A stretch of DNA of 38,658 nt, from positions 1 through 38,658 of the forward strand of contig CAJUHS010000021.1 in the NCBI GenBank assembly GCA_910586535.1. Reading direction: 5' to 3'. The position numbers were made by a program, and so were the translations under genes. Positions within the stretch are counted from its first letter, which is position 1; each line of letters starts with the position of its first letter. This stretch comes from an uncultured Oscillospiraceae bacterium. GTDB taxonomy: Bacteria > Bacillota > Clostridia > Oscillospirales > Ruminococcaceae. The notes beneath the pieces are model-generated. The model made no database searches and had not been told where the DNA came from. It saw nothing but the letters and a program-made list of their open reading frames with translations. This document shows positions 1 through 6,121 of the stretch, in pieces.

Positions 1-135
1 TTGACTGATGTTGATCTATATTTCGGAAGCGACTGTGAAAACGCAACAGAAATGACCGCCGATAAATTAATAGTTAAATATGGGGACAAGCAAATTTCAA
101 GCTTTGACGTAAGTGCAATTTCAATAACAATATAA
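1..135 (+). CDS. C-terminal end of an unknown protein (partial)
   Basis: An open frame runs from the first base to a TAA at 133-135 and gives about 44 residues ending in SAISITI. The first codon is TTG, but no upstream sequence is available to judge whether it is a start, so this is best read as the 3' end of a gene beginning outside the window. The peptide is mildly acidic, with no recognisable motif or membrane segment. The spacing to the next gene and the shared strand fit an operon. It could also be a chance open frame. Identity is unknown. Confidence 0.4.
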   Translation: MTDVDLYFGSDCENATEMTADKLIVKYGDKQISSFDVSAISITI

Positions 136-182
136 ACATAAAAACTAACAATGCTGATTTTTAAAAACTGGAGGAAAATATT

Positions 183-515
183 ATGGATAACAATGAAATC
201 AAGGTACAGGGCAAATACGCAGAACAGCGCAGGGAGGTACTTGAAAACCACGCTCCCGATATGTATAAGGCTATGGTTGAGAACGGTACCCTTGAAGAAC
301 ATCTTGAAACCGTTCAGAAATCTGCGGAACAGTATGTCGAGAATTACATTGCTCGGTATACCAACTCGGACGAATATCTGAAAGCTGAAAAGAAAGACCC
401 TGCCGAGGCTATGCGTATGCTGAATATGACCGCTCTTGAAGCGGAGGACACGGCATACAGAATATGGGTAGCCAATATTGAAAGTGACGAAGATGACGAG
501 GAGGATTTAGAATGA
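183..515 (+). CDS. TnpV-like transposon-encoded protein
   Basis: This 110-residue acidic protein starts at ATG 183 behind GGAGG at 172-176. Residues about 10-70 follow the TnpV pattern known from Tn4451-type and other Clostridial mobile elements: GKYxEQRR, then an ENHAPDMYKAM-like segment, a short 'NGTL..HL' turn and a long helical part. The function of TnpV is not established; it is an accessory protein of integrative elements rather than a transposase. The C-terminus is a strongly acidic tail (ESDEDDEEDLE). Its stop overlaps the next start (ATGA at 512-515), so the two genes are probably translationally coupled. The family call is from remembered sequence pattern, not a search. Confidence 0.6.
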   Translation: MDNNEIKVQGKYAEQRREVLENHAPDMYKAMVENGTLEEHLETVQKSAEQYVENYIARYTNSDEYLKAEKKDPAEAMRMLNMTALEAEDTAYRIWVANIESDEDDEEDLE

Positions 516-793
516 GTATTTATATCAAATGTGAAAATCCGTTTCAGCACCTTGCACTTCTGCACATAGAAGAAAAATTTCTTGAAGACGGCGTGAAAGA
601 GCTTGCGTTAATAAAGAACGGAATACGTCTGACAGATGTAACAGGGGCGGTTGCAGACTTCGTGTATAACGGTGATACGGGCAATATTGATTTTCACGAG
701 GTTGACAGCAAGCAGCTCCAAAAAGAAGCAAGGCGCAAAAAGAATATTGAGCTTATACAGCGAGATTTGCTTAGATCGTTAAAAAATAAATAA
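512..793 (+). CDS. Small hypothetical protein
   Basis: A 93-residue protein whose ATG overlaps the preceding stop by four bases. The N-terminal half looks like a small beta-rich domain (ending in a VADFVYNGDTGNIDFHEVD segment); the C-terminal third is a basic helix rich in Lys and Arg (KQLQKEARRKKN). I do not recognise the family. It lies directly before parA, 15 bases from its start, so it is co-transcribed with the partition genes. A DNA-binding or adaptor role would fit the basic tail but is only a guess. Confidence 0.6.
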   Translation: MSIYIKCENPFQHLALLHIEEKFLEDGVKELALIKNGIRLTDVTGAVADFVYNGDTGNIDFHEVDSKQLQKEARRKKNIELIQRDLLRSLKNK

Positions 794-808
794 CAGGAGG
801 ACACTAAA

Positions 809-1579
809 ATGAGTAAAAAAATAATTGCAGTAGCCAACCAAAAGGGCGGAGTAGGAAAAACAACCACAACGGTCAATCTCGGAGCGGCTCTTGCTCTTAT
901 CGGCAAAAAGGTTTGCCTTATCGACCTTGACCCGCAGGCTAATATGTCGGCGTACCTCGGCTATGAGGACAACGGCAGCCCCAACATCAACGATATGATG
1001 ATGACAGCCGTTCGCGGCGGAGAAGTCCCCAACGGGATTCTGCACAACGAGAAGAATAACGTTGATTACGTCCCCTCGGATATTAACCTTTCCTCAGCAG
1101 ACTTTTATCTGTCACAGGCTCTTGCGAGGGAAAGTGTATTAAAGCGTATTCTTTCCGCTGACCGTTTTGCGGAGTACGACTACATAATAATTGACTGTCT
1201 CCCCTCTCTCGGCGTACTGCTGATGAACGCTCTTACGGCGGCTGACGGTGTGGTGATACCCGTCCAGACACAGAAGTTTGCGCTTAACGGCTTGCAGGGC
1301 TTGACGGACGTTATAGAACAAATCAAGGGTACGGTAAATCCACAACTTGAAATTATAGGCATACTGCCCACAATGCTTGACGGTACGAATATGACAAGGG
1401 ATACTATGGAGGCTCTTACGGAGCAGTACAGCGACAATCTTATGAAAACACGCATAAGCCGCTCCGTTGAAGCCGCATACTCGGCGCAGAAGTGCAGCAG
1501 CTTGTGTCTGAATAACACTAAGCTCGGCGAGGAATACAAGGCTCTTGCTACAGAGGTGCTTATGAGGTATGGGGGATAA
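809..1579 (+). CDS. parA: ParA/Soj-type partition ATPase
   Basis: The 256-residue product is a canonical ParA of the small Soj type. The deviant Walker A motif KGGVGKTT is at residues 12-19, Walker A' (LIDLDPQAN) at about 38-46 and the Walker B region (YIIIDCLPSLG) at about 125-135. There is no N-terminal helix-turn-helix, so it should not act alone as a sequence-specific repressor. ParA proteins bind DNA nonspecifically when ATP-bound and move or position DNA through ParB-stimulated ATP hydrolysis. The start is ATG 809 behind GGAGG at 796-800. The ParB-like gene follows after one dispersed palindrome, giving a standard parAB pair. It should segregate the element or assist maintenance of its extrachromosomal form. 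Confidence 0.95.
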   Translation: MSKKIIAVANQKGGVGKTTTTVNLGAALALIGKKVCLIDLDPQANMSAYLGYEDNGSPNINDMMMTAVRGGEVPNGILHNEKNNVDYVPSDINLSSADFYLSQALARESVLKRILSADRFAEYDYIIIDCLPSLGVLLMNALTAADGVVIPVQTQKFALNGLQGLTDVIEQIKGTVNPQLEIIGILPTMLDGTNMTRDTMEALTEQYSDNLMKTRISRSVEAAYSAQKCSSLCLNNTKLGEEYKALATEVLMRYGG

Positions 1580-1582
1580 AAT

Positions 1583-1597
1583 TTCCCCACTGGGGAA
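1583..1597. repeat. Dispersed palindrome, copy 1 (parA-parB junction)
   Basis: TTCCCCACTGGGGAA, a perfect 7-bp inverted repeat around one base. It lies 3 bases after the parA stop and ends just before the GGAGG (1599-1603) that serves the parB-like start at 1612. Confidence 0.95.
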
Positions 1598-1611
1598 TGG
1601 AGGTGCAGAAA

Positions 1612-3519
1612 ATGCAGACATACATATGTAAGTGCGGCAAGACGTTTGAAAAGTCCTCAAAAGCCGAAACAACAGGATATGTTCTGAATGACTATTCGCC
1701 GCAGCACAGATGTTACGGTTGTCCGTTTATTGTGACAGAACAGGATTGGATAACCAAGGAGGTCGTTAAACGCGAGTGCAGGGCAACGCAGAAAATCACA
1801 TATCTGACAAGATGTTGTATCGGAACAGAAAAAGGCGATTTTTCGTCCTGCAAGCTGTATTCCCTTGACCTTTCTTTTGTAAGACGGGTTATGAATTACG
1901 TCAATTCGCTTGACGGTATAGAGAAAACGGAGTTTGGAAACCGTATTCCCGATAACTGGAGAGCTTCGGATTTTGGTCAATGCTATTCCTTTAACGACTG
2001 CTTTGGACTTGCGATTTTCGATTTGAATTTTCAGAAAAACAAAAAAGGAACGGAAGCACGCAGACTTGTTAAAGATCGGTTCTTTTGGAGTAACGGTACA
2101 CGCAAGGATATGACCGAGGAAAAAGAACGGGAAATTGTTTTAATGCGTATTCAAATCGCAAAGGAAAACGCATTAAATAAAACGATTGGCATTGAAACTA
2201 AAAAAACTATTTGTGATGACTGCATAAATAATGACGAGAATTGTATTAAGCCGTCGGAGGATATGTGCAGCGGTTACACAAGTAAAAATGATACTATACT
2301 TAATTCTGCGGCGGCAGATTCCAAGGAGGAAAACGCTATGGGAAAATTCAATATTAACGCATTTATTACACAGCAGGCACAGCTAAAGGAAATTTCCGTT
2401 GACCTGCTTATCCCTTACCATAATCACAAATTCAAGCTGTACGAGGGCGAACGGCTTGAAGATATGGTGAACAGTATCAAGGCGAACGGAATTTTAATGC
2501 CGATAATTGTCCGTCCTGCTCCCAACGACACGGGCAGGTATGAAATTCTTGCGGGACACAACCGCTGCAACGCCGCCAAATTGGCAGGACTGAAAACTGT
2601 TCCGGGGATAATTAAAGAGGGTTTGTCCAATGATGAAGCGGAAATGTACGTTATCGAGACAAATACAATGCAGCGTGGTTTTAACGATCTGTCCGTTTCG
2701 GAACAGGCTGCGGTTATTGCAATGCGTCATTCGCGTATGTTCGACCCTGCGAAGCGTGAGGAAATTGCAAAGGAGCTTATCGAATTTGAGAATACTGACG
2801 GCGGCGAGGATACGGAGAAGAAAAGCAAGCTTGCCATTACGGGCGAGGAATATTCCTTGTCAAAAAATACGGTTGCGCGGCTTATTCGCGTGAATGCGCT
2901 GCTTAAAGCTTGCGATAAATTTACTTTTGCGGTAAATACCAAAAAAGATTTATCAATACGTGCGGCTGTTGAACTTTCATATATTTCTAAGAATGCGTTA
3001 GAAGTTATTTTTGAGAAATATAAAACCCACGTTCTTGAAAATCAAGTTTGTCAACTTAGTGTTGCAATAAGTATGAGTACAGCTGAATGGCTGCGCGAGA
3101 TTTTTACGGATTTTCATGGCACTAAAGCTCAAGCTGAAAAATTACTTGATAAAGAAAATATAGAAAAGACACGGCAGAATATTGATAATATTACCGTGAA
3201 GCATATTAAAATATCTATTCCATCGGACACTTTCCGTAAGTATTTTAACGATGAAACCAAACCCGATGAAGCCGCCGACATCATTGACAAGGCTTTGCAG
3301 ATGTATTTTTCTCAAAAGCCCAAAGATGACAAGTCATGTGATTTGAACATAGAGCAGCTTGACCTTTCGGAACGTACTTTAAAGGCATTGAAAGCACAGC
3401 GGATAAATACCGTTTCGGAGCTTAGAGAGTTGATGAACGACAGATCTACCGCCGAAAATATACTTGGTATAAAGGCTGTTGATGAAATACTTGAAAAAGT
3501 GGATTTGAAGGAATATTGA
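1612..3519 (+). CDS. parB: ParB-like protein with Cys-rich N-terminal and alpha-CTD-like C-terminal modules
   Basis: The start at ATG 1612 is chosen for GGAGG at 1599-1603; an ATG at 1597 lies inside the palindrome and has no ribosome binding site. The 635-residue product has three parts. Residues 1-240 form a Cys-rich module (CKCGKTF near the N-terminus, a CYGCPF pair, and CDDC and CIKPSEDMC near 205-225) that probably binds metal. Residues about 243-570 are a ParB core with the LAGHNRCNAAKLAG box at about 313-326 and an HTH-like region. Residues about 583-635 resemble the RNA polymerase alpha C-terminal domain (LDLSERTLKALKAQRINTV, then a helix-hairpin-helix-like end). ParB proteins bind palindromic centromere sites and spread; the related KorB also represses dispersed operons. 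An internal start at 2338 could yield the core alone. The partner is ParA upstream. Confidence 0.85.
   Translation: MQTYICKCGKTFEKSSKAETTGYVLNDYSPQHRCYGCPFIVTEQDWITKEVVKRECRATQKITYLTRCCIGTEKGDFSSCKLYSLDLSFVRRVMNYVNSLDGIEKTEFGNRIPDNWRASDFGQCYSFNDCFGLAIFDLNFQKNKKGTEARRLVKDRFFWSNGTRKDMTEEKEREIVLMRIQIAKENALNKTIGIETKKTICDDCINNDENCIKPSEDMCSGYTSKNDTILNSAAADSKEENAMGKFNINAFITQQAQLKEISVDLLIPYHNHKFKLYEGERLEDMVNSIKANGILMPIIVRPAPNDTGRYEILAGHNRCNAAKLAGLKTVPGIIKEGLSNDEAEMYVIETNTMQRGFNDLSVSEQAAVIAMRHSRMFDPAKREEIAKELIEFENTDGGEDTEKKSKLAITGEEYSLSKNTVARLIRVNALLKACDKFTFAVNTKKDLSIRAAVELSYISKNALEVIFEKYKTHVLENQVCQLSVAISMSTAEWLREIFTDFHGTKAQAEKLLDKENIEKTRQNIDNITVKHIKISIPSDTFRKYFNDETKPDEAADIIDKALQMYFSQKPKDDKSCDLNIEQLDLSERTLKALKAQRINTVSELRELMNDRSTAENILGIKAVDEILEKVDLKEY
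2322..2340 (+). promoter_or_regulatory. Internal ribosome binding site and ATG inside the parB-like gene
   Basis: AAGGAGG followed by AAAACGCT and ATG at 2338, in frame with the long gene. The predicted start MGKFNINAF is where an ordinary ParB would begin. Two products from one frame are therefore likely: the full protein and a 393-residue ParB core. Confidence 0.65.
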
Positions 3520-3521
3520 AT

Positions 3522-3758
3522 ATGAGAATATTGTGGTTGATAGCTTTAGCAATGTGTTTCAGTTATATTAGTAATATGCTGCCAAAGGTAATCAAGGCGG
3601 TTAAGGATTCTTACGGAGAATGTTACTTTAAATGTAAAAACACTATGGACTGTCATAAGAGGTGCAGGCAATTCTGCCGAACCTTTGGGGAGTGCGATAT
3701 GTGCGAAGCTGATTCCGATAATTGCTTAAAGTGTGTGTTCAATGAACGCAGAAAGTAA
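3522..3758 (+). CDS. Small Cys-rich membrane protein
   Basis: ATG 3522 is preferred, with AAGGA at 3508-3512 at good spacing; a TTG at 3516 would be too close. The 78-residue product has one hydrophobic N-terminal segment (ILWLIALAMCFSYIS) and then about 55 residues with nine cysteines in short-spaced pairs (CYFKC, CHKRC, CDMC, CLKC), plus one Cys in the membrane segment. It could be a membrane-anchored metal-binding or disulphide-rich protein; topology cannot be settled from sequence. It starts immediately after the parB-like stop and shares that gene's Cys-rich theme. I do not recognise a family. Confidence 0.6.
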   Translation: MRILWLIALAMCFSYISNMLPKVIKAVKDSYGECYFKCKNTMDCHKRCRQFCRTFGECDMCEADSDNCLKCVFNERRK

Positions 3759-3760
3759 AA

Positions 3761-3775
3761 TTCCCCAATGGGGAA
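3761..3775. repeat. Dispersed palindrome, copy 2 (next to a promoter)
   Basis: TTCCCCAATGGGGAA. It lies 2 bases after the Cys-rich gene's stop and 4 bases upstream of the -35 box of the lipoprotein promoter. Confidence 0.95.
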
Positions 3776-3779
3776 CCGC

Positions 3780-3808
3780 TTGACACAAACGCGCATTTGT
3801 GGTACAAT
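3780..3808 (+). promoter_or_regulatory. Strong sigma-A-type promoter with an inverted repeat in the spacer
   Basis: TTGACA (3780-3785) and TACAAT (3803-3808) are separated by exactly 17 bases. The spacer region holds a 6-bp inverted repeat, CACAAA (3784-3789) and TTTGTG (3796-3801), which looks like a possible operator. The next gene starts at 3840. Confidence 0.75.
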
Positions 3809-3839
3809 AAACTCATTAAATTTAAGGAGGTTTTTCAAT

Positions 3840-4832
3840 ATGAAAAACAAAAAAATTAAACTTGTTTTTATAGCGTTATGCTGCACGCTGATAATGTCGG
3901 CTTGTGAAAAAAAGCAGGATAATACGAATATTCCAAGTAGCACTACCGCTTCTAAATTCGAGGAAAAGAGCGGTAAAAATGATATTATTGATGTATTCAG
4001 CGAGATTAACGTTACCTTTGATGGGGAAAACGGCTCAGGAAAGGTAGTATGCGAATATACGGGAGATAACGACTTTATAAAATATGATGTTGAATTTAAA
4101 GGCGATAGAAACGGCAGATACAAAAACGGAGATACAGCAGTCGTAAAACTTGATTATAGTGATCTAAGAGCAGAAAATGCAAATGTTTATTTCAAGGAAA
4201 AAGAGCATGAATATACGGTTGACGGTTTGTGGGGAGTTATACTATCCCCTGACGGATATGACTTTACAGAGTGCAACAAAGTTTTAGAGGAAAGAATGTT
4301 TGATAAAGAACGCTCTGATTCTAAGTTCAATATTAAAGAATTGGATATTGGTAATACTTTTTTTACAACATTTATTGATGGAGAGATTGATTCAACTTGT
4401 TGGAAAATTCTTTCTGTTGAATATGAGCCTATACGTGGTAAATTTTTAATACCTGAATATTCGTCAAAAATTAGCAATTATTACTATTTGTTTTATCAAG
4501 CTACAGTGAAATGTGAAAAAATAGAAGGTGATTTTGTGATTAATCCTAATTCTAAATATGCTGTCGGAGATACCAAAGAATGGAATTTTGTAATTTGCGA
4601 AGAAACGCATAATGTGTTTGTTGAAAAAGGTTCTAAAATTATTAAAATTGATCCCCAAGCTCACCGTGTAGTATCTTATGAGGTAGGAGCAGCAATAGAT
4701 GTAATGTCAATTGAAAGCATATATGGCAAGGATTCAGAAATAGAATATAACAATAATTTTGACGAGTTTTTTGATAAGGAAATCTGTCGTTATTTAGAGA
4801 ACGGAACATTTTACGACATAGAAATACAATAA
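3840..4832 (+). CDS. Predicted lipoprotein of unknown function
   Basis: Start at ATG 3840 with AAGGAGG about 10 bases upstream; this places a typical signal sequence at the N-terminus (MKNKKIKLVFIALCCTLIMSAC) with a near-consensus lipobox MSAC at residues about 20-23. The mature protein, about 305 residues, should be anchored on the outer face of the membrane. The body is acidic and beta-rich, with an immunoglobulin-like stretch near residues 60-125 (KVVCEYTGDNDF, KNGDTAVVKLDYSD); no enzyme motif is visible. It has its own promoter upstream and a terminator downstream, so it is a single-gene unit set apart from the surrounding operons. Codon use appears more A/T-rich toward its 3' half than in its neighbours. 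A surface role such as exclusion or adhesion is possible but unsupported. Confidence 0.7.
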   Translation: MKNKKIKLVFIALCCTLIMSACEKKQDNTNIPSSTTASKFEEKSGKNDIIDVFSEINVTFDGENGSGKVVCEYTGDNDFIKYDVEFKGDRNGRYKNGDTAVVKLDYSDLRAENANVYFKEKEHEYTVDGLWGVILSPDGYDFTECNKVLEERMFDKERSDSKFNIKELDIGNTFFTTFIDGEIDSTCWKILSVEYEPIRGKFLIPEYSSKISNYYYLFYQATVKCEKIEGDFVINPNSKYAVGDTKEWNFVICEETHNVFVEKGSKIIKIDPQAHRVVSYEVGAAIDVMSIESIYGKDSEIEYNNNFDEFFDKEICRYLENGTFYDIEIQ

Positions 4833-4850
4833 GAGAATATTATATTTATT

Positions 4851-4890
4851 AAAGCTGCTGTGCATTTTATACTGCATGGCAGCTTTTTTA
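4851..4890 (+). terminator. Intrinsic terminator after the first lipoprotein gene
   Basis: AAAGCTGC pairs with GCAGCTTT, continued inward by TGTGCA and TGCATG with two G-T wobbles, to give a stem of about 14 bp, followed by a T run. Confidence 0.8.
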
Positions 4891-4960
4891 TGGTTTTTGT
4901 TCACACAAAGTTTAGAAAGAATTTAAGTACATTTAACATTTAAAAGTTATACCATAATTT

Positions 4961-5040
4961 ACCAGAAAACCATTGAAAAATGTGTAATTTTATTGAAAAA
5001 TATTGAAAACTGTGTAAAACCATTGAATTTTATGAAATTT
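4961..5040. repeat. AT-rich direct repeats upstream of the second lipoprotein gene
   Basis: The interval 4891-5120 has no gene. It holds ATTGAAAAATGTGTAA at 4972-4987 and ATTGAAAACTGTGTAA at 5002-5017, 16-mers with one mismatch spaced exactly 30 bases apart, with further ATTGAAAA at 4992 and CATTGAA at 5021. The spacing, close to three helical turns, fits a regulator binding region, or a small iteron-like array. Confidence 0.55.
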
Positions 5041-5078
5041 TATTCAAAGCATTTTTGAAATTCTTCAAAAATCGAATA

Positions 5079-5087
5079 TGGTATAAT
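5079..5087 (+). promoter_or_regulatory. Extended -10 promoter for the second lipoprotein gene
   Basis: TGGTATAAT is a consensus extended -10 element. No good -35 lies at 17 bases; TTGAAA at 5055 is too far (21). The gene starts at 5121. Confidence 0.6.
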
Positions 5088-5120
5088 ATAAGTAACAAAA
5101 CAGAAAGGAAAGTACGTCCT

Positions 5121-6089
5121 ATGAAAAATAAAAAAATCAGTATTCTTGCAGCCGCGGCAATTATGCTTACGGTAACAGGCTGTCAGCATAAATCTCCTGT
5201 TTCGGAAGATGTTACATCTGTATTAAGCGAGGGAGAACCCGTTGTATCAGAAAGTGAAACAACGGTTGTTACAGAACCTCCTGCTCCAGAGATTGAATAT
5301 TCGGACAGCGACAAAATGGCTATTGAATGGTTCATTGAAGATATGACGGACAGCGAAACATTTGCGGACTTAGCGGATTATCAGTATTACGCAAGGACAT
5401 TAGGTCTTGACAAAGACTACTTTCTCATCCCCGAAATGTGGGAAGTCTTTTATAATGATGAAATCAACATCAATAAAGATATTGACGATAAAGAATATTA
5501 CCTCATACGACTGAATCCGTATATGCTGCTTGATGTTTTTGCAGAGAATAATAATACCGATGTAGAAAAGCTTTGCGACAAGCTTTCGGTGAGTCCTGCA
5601 CAGCTTTACTATAATTGGGGGTACAATCCTAACTCGGTCGATTACAGCTCTAAGCACGAAAAAAATACCGCAACATATTCCGATGACGAGCAAAAAATTT
5701 TCGGAGCGTATAACGGAGAAAAAAGAAATGTTATTATGAATACTCATTTGCTTATTGTGGATAATGCAGAGGGTATTTGCACATATCAAAGCACAGTTAC
5801 AAGCAGCTTGTCAATACTCCGCAGAGATAATCTGAAAGCGTTTACAGAAATATCCCCTCTTTACAGCGCATATACCGAAGCGGAAAAATCTCCTGCATTT
5901 TCCGTAAACGGCATAGGTATCAGAGCTGTAATTCCTCTCACTCTTCCGAATGCTTGGAGTGAAGCTGCGGAAACGGATGTAAGCATAACTGCAATGATAA
6001 ACGTATCTCCATATGCTTACGGCTGTACAGATAAAGATATTATCGACATAATGCCGTATATTAAAGAGAAATCGGAAAATAAAAAATGA
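5121..6089 (+). CDS. Predicted lipoprotein of unknown function
   Basis: ATG 5121 with AGAAAGGAA upstream gives a 322-residue protein with a lipoprotein signal (MKNKKISILAAAAIM, then lipobox VTGC at about residues 20-23). A Ser/Thr/Glu-rich linker follows, then a globular region from about residue 55. The two lipoproteins share the MKNKKI start but I see no clear similarity in their mature parts. Features include many Tyr and Asp, and a DDKEYYLIRLNPY segment. No catalytic motif is recognised. Its stop abuts a dispersed palindrome and the PcfB-like gene follows, so transcription from the promoter at 5079-5087 may continue into the transfer genes. If so, this lipoprotein is the first gene of the coupling-protein operon. 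Confidence 0.7.
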   Translation: MKNKKISILAAAAIMLTVTGCQHKSPVSEDVTSVLSEGEPVVSESETTVVTEPPAPEIEYSDSDKMAIEWFIEDMTDSETFADLADYQYYARTLGLDKDYFLIPEMWEVFYNDEININKDIDDKEYYLIRLNPYMLLDVFAENNNTDVEKLCDKLSVSPAQLYYNWGYNPNSVDYSSKHEKNTATYSDDEQKIFGAYNGEKRNVIMNTHLLIVDNAEGICTYQSTVTSSLSILRRDNLKAFTEISPLYSAYTEAEKSPAFSVNGIGIRAVIPLTLPNAWSEAAETDVSITAMINVSPYAYGCTDKDIIDIMPYIKEKSENKK

Positions 6090-6104
6090 TTCCCCATTGG
6101 GGAC
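6090..6104. repeat. Dispersed palindrome, copy 3
   Basis: TTCCCCATTGGGGAC, directly abutting the TGA of the second lipoprotein gene and 2 bases before the AGAAAGGA ribosome binding site of the next gene. Confidence 0.93.
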
Positions 6105-6121
6105 AGAAAGGAACGATTTAA

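Noticed and set aside
78..92. ATATGGGGAC near the left edge as a right-arm remnant
   Set aside because: Only seven bases match and there is no left arm.
1025..1039. GTCCCCAACGGGATT in parA as another palindrome copy
   Set aside because: Only the inner part matches, and it encodes VPNG in a stretch that could be ordinary ParA sequence. Too weak to count.
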